Shown piece by piece: positions 26,215 to 35,570 of a DNA stretch of 64,000 bases. This stretch comes from Scandinavium hiltneri. Lineage in GTDB: Bacteria > Pseudomonadota > Gammaproteobacteria > Enterobacterales > Enterobacteriaceae. The notes beneath the pieces were generated by a model. That model worked only from the letters and a program-made list of their open reading frames with translations, was not told the DNA's origin and did no database searches. How positions within the stretch are numbered: position 1 is the first letter of the stretch; each line of letters begins with the position of its first letter. The DNA is taken from NCBI RefSeq assembly GCF_024764835.1, contig NZ_JALIGE010000075.1:426254-490253 (forward strand), read 5' to 3'. The position numbers and the translations under genes were made by a program.

Positions 26215-28812
26215 ATGCAAATCTTGAAGGAAAAGTTCTCCGTCAATACCTATCCGTTGTCGTTGACAAAGACCATTCTGTTAACGCTGTTGCTGACGTT
26301 TTGCGTGGTGCTCGCCACCATGTATACGTTCCTGCACTACGCCGGGTACGCTTTCCTCGACACCATCAGTGAGGAAATCCTCAGTTCGAAAAAGCAGACC
26401 ATCGAGCGAGCGGTTAATAACTACATCAACGTTCCGCAGCAGTCGAACGCGATTGTCGTTCACGCCCTGAGCCAGATGGATGCTGACACCTTTACGGTGC
26501 GCGATCTCAGCGGTCTGCTTATCAACAACGTCACCAATGTTTTTTCCGAACGTGACTATCTCGACATGGTGGAATTCGGCAGTGCTAACAATGATTTCAT
26601 TGGTATCTCGCACGACCGACTGCAACAGAACTATCTTGGGATAAAAGACGTCTCAACCGGCAATCAGCTCACGTTGCTCAGTGACTACAGCCTCGATTCG
26701 TCAGTTGAAAAAGTGATCCCCGCATACGAAAATAACTCGCGCATCTGGTACAAAGCAGCGGCAGCCGATCGCCGATCGCACTGGACGCCTGCTTTTCGTG
26801 ATTATGATGACGCTGGAACGGCGGGTATTGCCTGGAGTTCACCGGGCTTTGACCGTAACGGTACGTTTATGGGCGTGGTGGCAAGTGAACTGCATTTTAC
26901 CGAGCTGAATAATAATCTTGAGCATTTCAAACCGTTCCCGGAAAGCATTCTGCTTATCGTGAACGACAAAAATGAGCTGGTAGCCTCGTCGATGCCATCA
27001 TTGGCCAAATCGATGCTCAAAGGGAACAACCACGAACTGGCGCTGCAAACGTTAGATAAAATCGGCGTGCCGGAAATTGTGAGTGCCGGAAACGCGCTGG
27101 CGAAACGCACCAAGCCTGGCATGCTGTCGGTAAAGGTCAACGGCAAGGATTTCTATGTCGACACTTTTGATGTCGAAGATCAGGAAAGCCGACTGCACTG
27201 GAAAGGGATCATTGTGAGCCCGGCGACGGCGATTACCCAGACCATGCTTAATTATGGTCAGGTGGTTATGTTGGTGCTGTTTATCGCCTGTGGTCTCGGC
27301 TTCCTGGCGGTTGGTTTTGTGCTGTCTCGCGCTACGCGGCCGCTCAATGAGATTGCCCGTAAAGCAGATGAGCTGGTGACGCACCGCTGGACGCCTTCCA
27401 AACATAAACGCCACTTCCCGGAAATCGCCTCGCTGGAAACGACCTTTATGGCGCTGTCGCACAAGCTGGCTGAAAGCTTTGAACTGCAGCGTAAAAAGAT
27501 TGAAGAGGATGAAGGTACCGAGTTGTGGACCCGCACAGGGTTACGCCAACAGCCTTCGCTCTATAAGCGCCGCAACATGGTCGGACTCATCCATATCAAT
27601 AACATGTATAGCATCGTGAATGCGCTGGGTACCGAGTTCGCTGATATCTTTATCAATGAGTTTATTTCCCGTCTGCGCGATCTGCTGCCGACCGATATTC
27701 TGATCGCTCGCGACACCACCGACAAACTGCTGGTCGTATTCCCGGGAATGAATCAGCACAAGGATTACCTGCGCTACCGTGCCGTGATGGAATCGATGTT
27801 CATGGGTGAAGATAGCGAGCAGCGCGCGAACGACAATAAATACGTCTATACAGGCAACGTGGGAATGGTTATCGATACGATCACCGAAGAGAATTTCTCG
27901 GCGATCCGCCGTGGTGCAGGCATGGCATTGCTGCAGGCAGAGGCAGTCGGTAACGGCGTGGTTAAGCTGTTCTCACAGGAAATGTACGAAAATGAGCTGT
28001 ACAACATCAAGCTGCATGCGCATCTCAACGATGCGATTCATCAGCATGAATTCCATCTGGTGCTACAGCCGATTATCGATCAGAACAACGAAGCCCACTG
28101 CCGTGAAGGTGAGTGCCTGCTTCGCTGGCAATCTGAGGTGCTGGGTGACATCCCGCCGACGCGCTTTATTCCGCTGGCGGAAGAGAGTGGCCTGATTGTC
28201 CCGCTCGGCAAATGGGTGATTGAAGAAGCCTGTCGCGAACTGGCGGAAATGATCGCCCGCGGCGCGCCGCAGGATTTTCTGTTGCACATTAACGTGTCGG
28301 CTATCCAGTTGCTCCAGCAGGATTTTGCCTGGCATCTGATGGATTCGATTCGCCAGAATGGCCTCGCGAACAGCAATATCTGCATTGAAATTACCGAAAG
28401 CGTGCTGATGCAGGACATGCAGCGCATCGGCAAAATGTTGAGCTATTTGCGCCGTCACGGTATTTCAATCTCGCTGGACGATTTTGGCTCCGGCTTCAGC
28501 AGCCTCTCGTACCTGCACGCGCTGCCGTTCGACAGTATTAAAATTGACCGCAACTTTGTGCAAGGCGTAATGGGCGATGAAAAAGCGCAGTCGGTCATCA
28601 GCTCGCTTATCATGCTGGCCAGCGGCTTTAACGTGCCGCTGATCGCCGAAGGTATCGAAGATGAAGACGTGATGCTGAAGCTCAAAGCGCTGGGCTGCGA
28701 GAAAGCGCAGGGTTACTACTTCCGCCGTCCGGCAGAATTCTCTGACTTCCTTTGTGAAGCGGGTGAGTTTTACTACCAGCCTTGCGATGAGCGGGAAGAA
28801 GAGCCGGTTTGA
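26215..28812 (+). CDS. Sensor-EAL c-di-GMP phosphodiesterase, copy 2
   Basis: An 865-residue paralogue of the preceding gene, starting 27 bases after it. The order is TM (about 22-45), dCache-like periplasmic domain, TM (about 345-370), a HAMP-like linker (RATRPLNEIARKADELV), a degenerate GGDEF domain and an EAL domain. The signature again reads E633-C-L-L-R, and the metal-binding ISLDDFGSGFSSLSYL (D755/D756), IKIDRNF and AEGIED motifs are present. The HAMP segment is clearer than in copy 1. Probably an adjacent duplication that has diverged in the sensor region, so the two may read different ligands. Confidence 0.88.
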   Translation: MQILKEKFSVNTYPLSLTKTILLTLLLTFCVVLATMYTFLHYAGYAFLDTISEEILSSKKQTIERAVNNYINVPQQSNAIVVHALSQMDADTFTVRDLSGLLINNVTNVFSERDYLDMVEFGSANNDFIGISHDRLQQNYLGIKDVSTGNQLTLLSDYSLDSSVEKVIPAYENNSRIWYKAAAADRRSHWTPAFRDYDDAGTAGIAWSSPGFDRNGTFMGVVASELHFTELNNNLEHFKPFPESILLIVNDKNELVASSMPSLAKSMLKGNNHELALQTLDKIGVPEIVSAGNALAKRTKPGMLSVKVNGKDFYVDTFDVEDQESRLHWKGIIVSPATAITQTMLNYGQVVMLVLFIACGLGFLAVGFVLSRATRPLNEIARKADELVTHRWTPSKHKRHFPEIASLETTFMALSHKLAESFELQRKKIEEDEGTELWTRTGLRQQPSLYKRRNMVGLIHINNMYSIVNALGTEFADIFINEFISRLRDLLPTDILIARDTTDKLLVVFPGMNQHKDYLRYRAVMESMFMGEDSEQRANDNKYVYTGNVGMVIDTITEENFSAIRRGAGMALLQAEAVGNGVVKLFSQEMYENELYNIKLHAHLNDAIHQHEFHLVLQPIIDQNNEAHCREGECLLRWQSEVLGDIPPTRFIPLAEESGLIVPLGKWVIEEACRELAEMIARGAPQDFLLHINVSAIQLLQQDFAWHLMDSIRQNGLANSNICIEITESVLMQDMQRIGKMLSYLRRHGISISLDDFGSGFSSLSYLHALPFDSIKIDRNFVQGVMGDEKAQSVISSLIMLASGFNVPLIAEGIEDEDVMLKLKALGCEKAQGYYFRRPAEFSDFLCEAGEFYYQPCDEREEEPV

Positions 28813-28846
28813 TGTCTTGGGGAAAAGTGGGGTAAGAAAGGCGTCG

Positions 28847-28882
28847 TTTAAGAGTCAGCATCATCACGCGCTGGCTCTTAAA
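28847..28882. terminator. Hairpin after the c-di-GMP block
   Basis: TTTAAGAGTCAGC at 28847-28859 pairs with GCTGGCTCTTAAA at 28870-28882 (one G-T pair) around a 10-base loop. It separates the plus-strand EAL gene from the minus-strand Hcp module and could end transcription from either side. Confidence 0.6.
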
Positions 28883-28913
28883 TGTGATTGATCCTGAAGC
28901 TAATATTATCGCC

Positions 28914-29414
28914 TTACCGATCATTTTTTGGCTGCGGGGCTGGCTTCATCCACGCATCATCATATTTGATATTTCCTCTGACGTAATTCCACTCAATCCC
29001 TCTGAACCTGAGCCCTACCACTTCATGCATGTTAGGTGAAGAACTTCCCGGATAATAAACATGTGTGAAGTCGACAGAGGAAACCACTACGCTTTCGAGT
29101 GTGATGGTATAGGTTTCAACTTCCAGGCCCGCTTCTACAATTTCAAAATATTTAATCACCGCTTTTTGTAAGCGTTTTGATTCGCATACCGCAATCGCCA
29201 GATAAGGACTGACGTTATCCAATTGTTTATGCAGTATCACAGGGTTGTGCTGTCGGGTCCCGGTCATGTTTCCAGTGTGGCTATCAACGCTTTGCCTGAC
29301 ACCGTAGCTGCTGTTCATTATTTCTATCGCACCTTCGCGGCCTGGAGTAATACAATGACCAGGAACCAATGTTCCATTTTCGTCATAAAGAAATAAATAA
29401 GCGGGTAATGACAT
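28914..29414 (-). CDS. Hcp-family type VI secretion protein, orphan
   Basis: A 166-residue Hcp-type protein. Hcp hexamers stack to form the inner tube of the type VI secretion system and are secreted. Visible marks are the N-terminal PAYLFLYDENGTLVPG strand, GTRQHNPVILHKQLDNVSPYL, and the central YFEIVEAGLEVETYTITLESVVV stretch. It is the last gene of a three-gene minus-strand operon and overlaps its neighbour's stop by one base. No tss core gene is in the window, so it is an orphan that would need a T6SS encoded elsewhere. The C-terminus has a short tail after the barrel but no obvious toxin domain. Confidence 0.85.
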   Translation of the reverse strand: MSLPAYLFLYDENGTLVPGHCITPGREGAIEIMNSSYGVRQSVDSHTGNMTGTRQHNPVILHKQLDNVSPYLAIAVCESKRLQKAVIKYFEIVEAGLEVETYTITLESVVVSSVDFTHVYYPGSSSPNMHEVVGLRFRGIEWNYVRGNIKYDDAWMKPAPQPKNDR

Positions 29415-29761
29415 TACAGACCTCCTAAATGTGTCAGTTGACCATTGTTATCAATAAAAAACTCATGAATATAATCATTGCCATTAAGACCATAGGAAAG
29501 GGTATAAGAATAGCCATAATGCCATTTGAAATTTATACAGTCATCAGGATAGGATTGATGTAAATTTTCATTATACTCAACTACGGTTTCATCAAGATTT
29601 TCACTTGATTCGATGCGGTAGTAACTCAAAACATCTTTTTTATCCACGCTAAAGCAAAGGTGATCACCTTCAATAAACGTAGATCTCGTTTGGGGACCAG
29701 GTGGTCCACCGGGACAACCAGTTAATAGTAATATAAAAGGGATAGCAATGAATGCTTTCAT
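29414..29761 (-). CDS. Putative lipoprotein between Hcp and metallopeptidase
   Basis: Not recognised. The 115 residues begin with a lipoprotein signal, hydrophobic core IPFILLLTGC with a lipobox ending at Cys16, then a Pro/Gly-rich linker. The mature part is rich in Tyr, Asp and Asn (YNENLHQSYPDDCINFKWHYGYSYTL region). It overlaps the metallopeptidase gene by 4 bases and the Hcp gene by one base, so the three are co-translated. A periplasm-facing lipoprotein next to a candidate T6SS effector is a common immunity layout, but that role is inference. AT-rich codon use marks it as acquired. Confidence 0.7.
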   Translation of the reverse strand: MKAFIAIPFILLLTGCPGGPPGPQTRSTFIEGDHLCFSVDKKDVLSYYRIESSENLDETVVEYNENLHQSYPDDCINFKWHYGYSYTLSYGLNGNDYIHEFFIDNNGQLTHLGGL

Positions 29762-30318
29762 CCTGGAAATCCATTTAGCACTGATTTATATTTTCCTATG
29801 AGTGAGTAAACTGATTGATTTGGGTTGAAATCACGATATTCATATAAGTCACTGTTCCCTGCGAAACCGTGATGTAACAATAACCAATAATCACTCACGA
29901 TTGATGCTTGCTGCTCTAAACCATAGTGGAGTAAATCAGCTTTATTTAAGCTATAGCTGTAATCGGCAATACGAGAGAATAGCCCTCGGGTTCTGACAAA
30001 CATACCTTTTTGGGTTTGCCACACGTGCATCATTTCATGCATGAATCTGTGTTTCTTTATTAGTTTCGGTTCTAATGAAAAGTCGGGTGAATACGTTTCC
30101 TCTCTAAACCACATCTCACCGTCAGGACTCATCGCCACATTTATGGGTTGTAGATTAAAGGGAAGATAGCTCTCCCTGTGTACCCACACGCGAAAGTATT
30201 CAATGCTGTTGCCATACAACGTCTTCGCCAACGCTATTTCACCAAGGGTGAGTAGCCTCACGCCTCCGGGAATGATAATTGTACCCGACGTAGGTTTGAT
30301 AAACTCATTAACTGGCAT
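29758..30318 (-). CDS. HExxH metallopeptidase-like protein linked to Hcp
   Basis: First gene of the Hcp operon, about 186 residues from the ATG at 30318; an upstream in-frame ATG at 30336 has no ribosome site, while AGGGG lies 5 bases before 30318. The zincin motif HEMMHVWQ is at about 94-101 (H94, E95, H98), with EQQASIVSDYW downstream as a possible third-ligand helix. It resembles proteins annotated as Vgr- or Rhs-related in T6SS islands of enterobacteria. It may be a cell-wall or protein hydrolase effector, or an accessory factor. No signal peptide is seen. Confidence 0.7.
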   Translation of the reverse strand: MPVNEFIKPTSGTIIIPGGVRLLTLGEIALAKTLYGNSIEYFRVWVHRESYLPFNLQPINVAMSPDGEMWFREETYSPDFSLEPKLIKKHRFMHEMMHVWQTQKGMFVRTRGLFSRIADYSYSLNKADLLHYGLEQQASIVSDYWLLLHHGFAGNSDLYEYRDFNPNQSVYSLIGKYKSVLNGFPG

Positions 30319-30560
30319 AAAAACCCCTGACTCCATGGTGGTTTATTTTTGAAGCGTACTCCTGATTAATCAAAAGAGAAATTATTTTTTCCGTGAATAA
30401 GTTTAATGTCAAAGAGTGATGTTAGCGGTTTAACTAATAAGGTGTCGACATGCAGAAGGTTATTTTTAGTGGGTGAGGGTAATAGCAGGTTTATCGTTTT
30501 GTCTTTTTTATTATTGGTTCCCTTAATGATTAAGGGCCACCGGTGAGGTGACCCTTTTTA

Positions 30561-32978
30561 CTATTCCTCTGTCACCGCTTTGTGCGGTTGCTCGAGGATC
30601 ATGGTTTGCGTCTGGCTCAGGCTCACACCCGCCTCACGAAGCATTTTGAGGATTTCGTATAGCAGGTCACTGCGCGTTGAGCTGACCATGCGCGGGCTGT
30701 TCACATAACCCGTGACGCTCAGCACAATGCCGTTCGGTCCGAGTTCCTTAAAGCTCACCGACGGTGCCGGGGCGTCCAGAATGGATTCGTGCAGGGTATA
30801 AGCCATCAGCAACAGGTTACGCACCTGTTCAGGATCGATGTCCAGCGGAAAGGTCAGGGCGATGGTCGCCACACCCTGTGCGTTCCCCATGGTGGCGTTG
30901 CGCACGTTCTGCGAGATGAGCTGCGAGTTCGGAACGATAACCGTCGATTTATCGCTCAACTGGATTTCCGTCGCGCGAACGTTGATCCGACGAATATCTC
31001 CCTCTACACCGCTAATACTCACCAAATCGCCCACTTTGACCGGGCGTTCAGTCAACAGGATCAGGCCAGAGATAAAGTTCTTCACAATCTCCTGCAGACC
31101 AAAACCGATACCTACCGACAGGGCGCTGACAATCCATGCCAGCTTGTTCCATTCGATGCCAAGCATCGAAAGCGTCAGCATGATGATCAGCACATAGCCG
31201 ACGTTAGTGAACAGCGTGACAAGCGATGCCCGCAGACCGCGGTCCATCATGGTTTTTGGCAGGAAATCGTTATCAAGCCAGCGACGGGTTGAGCGCAATA
31301 CGTACCAGCCGACTACCAGGCACAGGAAGGCATTCATGGCATGCGCCGGAATAATATTTATCCCACCGATACCTTCCCCGCCCCAGATATCTACGATTTT
31401 TTTCAGCAACTCCACGGGGGTAGTGCTGCCAAAAGTCCCGTTGAGCAGCGCAATGGCTGCCATCAGCAACAGCGAGCTTTTACCGACGGCCGAGAACAAC
31501 GTTGCTGCGAGTGACAGGTGGCGATCGTTAAGACTCAGTGTGCTTTTGAGGATTTTGCCGCTTTGAGTGGAAGGTGAGAATACGCACTCGCAGAGATCGA
31601 CCACGAAGTGAATCAGCAGATATAAGCAGCAGACGACCAGACCAATCCACAGCAGCTCGAAGGTGAAAAAGCGAGCCAGCGGGATATAACCAATCAGCAG
31701 CGCCCCCAGAATGACCATAGCCGTCAGGCTTATCACCAGATGAATCAGGCCTGCAATCGTAGAGCGAGCTTCAGTTTGTTCGCCATCGGCCCGCATTTTG
31801 CGGCGCATACGGTTAACCCGTACCGGCGCTATCAGGCAGTTCAACGCGACCAGCAAGGCCGACAGTCCGTTGCCAAACAGGGTGGCGGCAATGCTGGTCC
31901 CGACAAGAGCATTGAGCTGCTCGATTGTGCCAAAGATAAAGATAAAGGTGGCCAGCAGGACCGGAAACGAGCCAAGCGTTTTTGCCAGCGAATCGGCAAT
32001 CCCCGGCAAACGCCAGGAAGGATGGTTGTTTGAGAGTAATGAAATCCCAAGACCGGCGATGATCGCCGAGAAGTAGGTTAGCTCAACCAGCTGATCGGCA
32101 AACTCCAGCACCGGCTGCGAGGTATCCGGTAGCCGCGTGAAGATATAACACAGCAGCTGCATGCTGATACCCAGCGTGAACATCGTGCTGAGTGTGGTGA
32201 AACAAGCGAGAAAGCTGCGACGAAAACGCCCCTGAGGCAACCAGCGGGGGAGGATCCAGCCGACGGGTTTATCCAGTGCTTTGCGTCCGAACAGACCAAT
32301 AATCAGCGCGAGCAGTAAGTAGAAGCCGGAGCCGATACGCCATCCATCGCTCCATGCCTGATCCCAGACTTCGCTAATCTGTGAACCGAAATCACCAAAG
32401 CGCGCGGCATCTTTCTCAGCTGGATTGATAAGCGGAGCCCAGAATTTTTCGCCCAGAATACTGCCCGTATTGAGCGCAATTTGCGTTTTCAGCGCGTCGC
32501 GGCGTAAACCAAAAATTTGCGCAGACAGGTTCTGCGCCCCCACGCTGATGGCTTTGGTTTGCTCAATCTGAGTGGTGAGAAGGGTCTTGCTATTATTGAG
32601 CTGTTTACGCTGACTAACGACCTGCGGGGTTTCCGTCAGGGTGCCAGGCGCAGGCGGCGGGCCGAGGACATCAAGCTGTGCCTGAACCTGCGCCAGCTGC
32701 GGAGCCAGCGCCACGGCAAGCTTATCGGCATCGCTGACCAGACGCTGAGCATCATCGTTCAGGGCGGTAAATTGCTTATCCGCTTTTGCAGCGGAAACCT
32801 GCTGCTTCAAGGCATCCAGACGTTTTTGCAGCGCAGGTAACGCGATGTTAGCATTGACCTTAACAGGGTGCTCCACGTCGGTTTGCGTGGGGCTGTCATC
32901 CGCCAGAGACAGAAATGACGCCATCATCAGACATGACAACAATGCCAGTAGCAGCGGCACTTTTAACATTTTTCGCAT
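30561..32978 (-). CDS. MscS-family mechanosensitive channel with DUF3772 domain
   Basis: An 805-residue inner-membrane protein. It has a signal peptide (about 1-26), a periplasmic DUF3772 coiled-coil region (about 35-190) rich in Gln and Ala heptads (LQKRLDALKQQVSAAKAD), then about ten helices and the MscS pore and beta domain near the C-terminus. Diagnostic segments are SALSVGIGFGLQEIVKNFISGLILLTERPVKVGD and TVIVPNSQLISQNVRN. These channels open on hypo-osmotic tension. It is not one of the K-12 paralogues I can name; DUF3772-MscS proteins are widespread in proteobacteria. Base composition is core-like, unlike the AT-rich module before it. Confidence 0.88.
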   Translation of the reverse strand: MRKMLKVPLLLALLSCLMMASFLSLADDSPTQTDVEHPVKVNANIALPALQKRLDALKQQVSAAKADKQFTALNDDAQRLVSDADKLAVALAPQLAQVQAQLDVLGPPPAPGTLTETPQVVSQRKQLNNSKTLLTTQIEQTKAISVGAQNLSAQIFGLRRDALKTQIALNTGSILGEKFWAPLINPAEKDAARFGDFGSQISEVWDQAWSDGWRIGSGFYLLLALIIGLFGRKALDKPVGWILPRWLPQGRFRRSFLACFTTLSTMFTLGISMQLLCYIFTRLPDTSQPVLEFADQLVELTYFSAIIAGLGISLLSNNHPSWRLPGIADSLAKTLGSFPVLLATFIFIFGTIEQLNALVGTSIAATLFGNGLSALLVALNCLIAPVRVNRMRRKMRADGEQTEARSTIAGLIHLVISLTAMVILGALLIGYIPLARFFTFELLWIGLVVCCLYLLIHFVVDLCECVFSPSTQSGKILKSTLSLNDRHLSLAATLFSAVGKSSLLLMAAIALLNGTFGSTTPVELLKKIVDIWGGEGIGGINIIPAHAMNAFLCLVVGWYVLRSTRRWLDNDFLPKTMMDRGLRASLVTLFTNVGYVLIIMLTLSMLGIEWNKLAWIVSALSVGIGFGLQEIVKNFISGLILLTERPVKVGDLVSISGVEGDIRRINVRATEIQLSDKSTVIVPNSQLISQNVRNATMGNAQGVATIALTFPLDIDPEQVRNLLLMAYTLHESILDAPAPSVSFKELGPNGIVLSVTGYVNSPRMVSSTRSDLLYEILKMLREAGVSLSQTQTMILEQPHKAVTEE

Positions 32979-33335
32979 AGAAGGATGTACCTGAAATTTC
33001 GCTCAACAAGGGGTCTGGACCTGATCGGCTAAGAATACCCGTTAATTGTGAAAATCCTATCAGGTAAATCTGTGTTAAATGGGCAAGTGACATTCTGCAT
33101 TTCCAACAAACCGTTGGCCATGAGAAGAGCGGTGAGATTATACCTGTAATTTTTGAGGTTGTACCAGGTGGTAGGGACCGATCACTCTGCGGGCAGGAGG
33201 GGGAGATGACGCCAGACGCCGCGACACCCGATAAAACTTCTGTTTCACCAGGTGTCAGCGGCATCTGCTGTTAAAAGTCCATATTGCGGGTCAGGCTGGC
33301 AGCGTTTCCCTTCAGGGAACGCTGAACTTTTTTAT
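32979..33335. other. Gene-free interval
   Basis: No supported gene. It contains the upstream region of the channel gene and, at 33301-33323, an approximately 9-base stem (AGCGTTTCCC / GGGAACGCT) followed by ACTTTTTTATTT, an intrinsic terminator reading in the plus direction although no plus-strand gene precedes it. That mismatch suggests a deleted plus-strand gene or a terminator inherited from an earlier arrangement. Confidence 0.5.
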
Positions 33336-34451
33336 TTAGCTGAAGCGTTCGGCACGGAAAGTTGAAAGCATGGGATGTTTTTCGCCGCTGACAATTTCAC
33401 CGGCCAGTAGCTCACCCGCAATCAGTGCCAGAGTGGCGCCGGAGTGGGTGAAAGCGACAAAACAGCCAGGTACTTTGGTGAGTTCACCGAGAACGGGCTC
33501 GCCATCTCCTGGAATCGGTTTCGGACCCAGTTTCCAGCTCTGCGCCTGAAGATTATCGTGCCCCGCAATCAATGCACCTGCCTCCTGCATCAATTTGTCT
33601 ACCACGCTTTGCGCAATGGTATAAGTGCCGTCAGTCTGCTGAGCTATTTCTTTTTCATACCAGTCGTGATCCACCGCTACGGTATTACCCGGATTGGGGC
33701 GCACGGCAGCACGTGGCGTATTCATAACGACTTTAATTCTTTGTGGGGTTGGTTTGCTGATCACCAGCATGGACACTGGCGAGCCGTCAGGAATGTGGAC
33801 ACCGAGGGGTGCAACAACGGCTGGAGTCCAGGGTCCGCATGCCACCAGCACCGCATCAGCATGGAAATCACCTGTATGACAGCGAATACCTGTGGCACGA
33901 CCGGCTTCAGTAAGCACTGCTGCTTTACCGGCATATTCAATGAGTTCACCGCCAAGCGCGCGGAATTGCTGAGCAAGGAAGTTGATTAATTCTGGCAGGC
34001 TGACCCAACCTTCGCCCGGATTGGCGATAGCCACTTCTGCCAGCGCGGAGGCGTTAACCTGACCATCCACTGTGGCTACGTTATGGGAATTGACCAGCAG
34101 CGAGTCGTAGCCGTGCGCTTTTTCATAGGCGTGGCGGGCAAGGGTGCTGGTCGTATCGTTAGTTGACCAGCATAGCCCGCCGTCAAAACGAAGCCATTCA
34201 CGTGTGGGATCCTGGGCAAACAGCGTTCGGTAACGGTCAACACCCGCCATGCGCAGAGCGTGATAGGCAGGTGACCGTTCGCCTGCGGAGTTAAGCCATG
34301 ATAAAGAGCGACCAGATGCACCGGAACAGAGTTCCCCCTCAGTCACCAACGTCACTTGTGCGCCCAGTTTAACCAAACTCAGCGCCGTCGAAATACCCAA
34401 TACCCCACCGCCAAGCACAACGACCGTTTTGCTTTCTGATTTCATAGACAT
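33336..34451 (-). CDS. FAD-dependent amino-acid-type oxidoreductase (DAO/DadA family)
   Basis: A 371-residue flavoenzyme of the D-amino-acid oxidase/DadA group. The N-terminal Rossmann GGGVLGIS dinucleotide motif is at about 14-21, followed by SGASGRSLSWLNSAGE, and the C-terminal FAD segment is VAFTHSGATLALIAGELLAGEI. Such enzymes oxidise amines or amino acids. It sits 39 bases downstream of a Gfo/Idh gene and a truncated amino-acid ABC ATPase, so it probably belonged to an uptake-and-oxidation operon for an amino acid or opine-like compound. The operon's upstream half is gone here, so expression is doubtful. Confidence 0.85.
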   Translation of the reverse strand: MSMKSESKTVVVLGGGVLGISTALSLVKLGAQVTLVTEGELCSGASGRSLSWLNSAGERSPAYHALRMAGVDRYRTLFAQDPTREWLRFDGGLCWSTNDTTSTLARHAYEKAHGYDSLLVNSHNVATVDGQVNASALAEVAIANPGEGWVSLPELINFLAQQFRALGGELIEYAGKAAVLTEAGRATGIRCHTGDFHADAVLVACGPWTPAVVAPLGVHIPDGSPVSMLVISKPTPQRIKVVMNTPRAAVRPNPGNTVAVDHDWYEKEIAQQTDGTYTIAQSVVDKLMQEAGALIAGHDNLQAQSWKLGPKPIPGDGEPVLGELTKVPGCFVAFTHSGATLALIAGELLAGEIVSGEKHPMLSTFRAERFS

Positions 34452-34490
34452 TATTCATTTCCTTGCAATAAAAGATAAAAGGAACGCCAC

Positions 34491-35570
34491 TCAGGCGTTG
34501 CGGACACGAAAGCGCGCATGAAGATCGTCAATCAGGCGAAGAACCGTTAGCGCTTCGTGGGCATCGACGGGGGCATCGTCCCCCTCCAACAGTGCGCGTG
34601 CAAGTTGTTGATAAAATGCCGGGTAATTACCACGTTCGTGAGGGATGGGTTGTGATGTTTCCTCTTTGCCAAGCGAGCCCCACTGCGTTTGTGGTGTCAT
34701 CCCATACGTGTTATCGCCCGGCAGGATACCGCTTGCCAGAGCAGGCTCCTGATTATCCAGCCCCCAGCAGGTAAAGGCCGCCTGGTTACCCAGCAGATGA
34801 AAACGCGGCGCGGGTTGCGCGGCCTGGCCGTTCATCCACAGGCGCGAGCGCACACCATTTTCATGTAGCAGAGAGACAAACGCGTCCTCGTCACTGTCGG
34901 AAAGGTGAGGATCGCTATAGCGCGTCAGTTCGGCCGTTGCTTCCAGCACAGGCCCGAAAAGCTGAATCGCCTGATCGATAAGATGACTACCCAGATCGAG
35001 TAGCAGACCGCCACCCTCGGCCAGCGTCACGCGGTCGCGCCAGTTCCCAAAGCCTGCGGGTCTCCACCATTCGAATCGTGACTCAAAACTGCGTACCTGC
35101 CCCAACTTCTCCTCGGCCAGCAGGCGTTTGAGCGTCAGAAAGTCGCCGTCCCAGCGGCGGTTATGAAATACCGTCAATACGGTACTGGCTTGCTCAGCTT
35201 CAGCGATCATTTGCGCTGCGCAGTCAGCGTTAGCCGCAAACGGCTTATCCACCACCAGATGAATATTGCGTTCTGTAGCTTCGTGTGCCTGACGGGCATG
35301 CAGAGCGGGTGGCGTGCCGAGGACAATAAGATCGATAGCGAGCTTACCGTCGTCAATCCGGTGGATCAGATCATCCCAACTGGCAAACAGTCGGGCCTGC
35401 GGATAGCGTTGCTGTGCGGTCTGGCTCCGTTCTGCATCACCGGTGACGATGGCCTCAAGACTGAAGTGGCTGTTGCCAGCCAGCAGCGGGGCATGAAAAA
35501 CCTGGCCGGAAATCCCGAAACCAACCAGCGCGGTGCGGATGATCCCGGATGTGACTCGGGTATGTAACAT
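34491..35570 (-). CDS. Gfo/Idh/MocA-family NAD(P)-dependent oxidoreductase
   Basis: A 359-residue oxidoreductase with an N-terminal Rossmann fold (VGFGISGQVFHAPLL at about 16-30), the EKP-type motif VVDKPFAAN near 107-115 (Glu replaced by Asp), and the Gfo/Idh C-terminal domain with GGGLLLDLGSHLIDQAIQLFG, where the catalytic His lies. It resembles the YdgJ-type subgroup that acts on sugars, polyols or amino-sugar derivatives. It overlaps the stop of the upstream ABC ATPase fragment by one base (TAATG), showing former translational coupling. The substrate is unknown. Confidence 0.87.
   Translation of the reverse strand: MLHTRVTSGIIRTALVGFGISGQVFHAPLLAGNSHFSLEAIVTGDAERSQTAQQRYPQARLFASWDDLIHRIDDGKLAIDLIVLGTPPALHARQAHEATERNIHLVVDKPFAANADCAAQMIAEAEQASTVLTVFHNRRWDGDFLTLKRLLAEEKLGQVRSFESRFEWWRPAGFGNWRDRVTLAEGGGLLLDLGSHLIDQAIQLFGPVLEATAELTRYSDPHLSDSDEDAFVSLLHENGVRSRLWMNGQAAQPAPRFHLLGNQAAFTCWGLDNQEPALASGILPGDNTYGMTPQTQWGSLGKEETSQPIPHERGNYPAFYQQLARALLEGDDAPVDAHEALTVLRLIDDLHARFRVRNA

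Noticed and set aside
28914..30318. Complete type VI secretion locus
   Set aside because: Only Hcp and two accessory genes are present; no tssB/C, tssJLM, clpV or vgrG gene is found in the window.
32896..33264. 122-codon minus frame upstream of the MscS gene
   Set aside because: Overlaps the MscS signal-peptide region in another frame, has no ribosome site and no recognisable composition.
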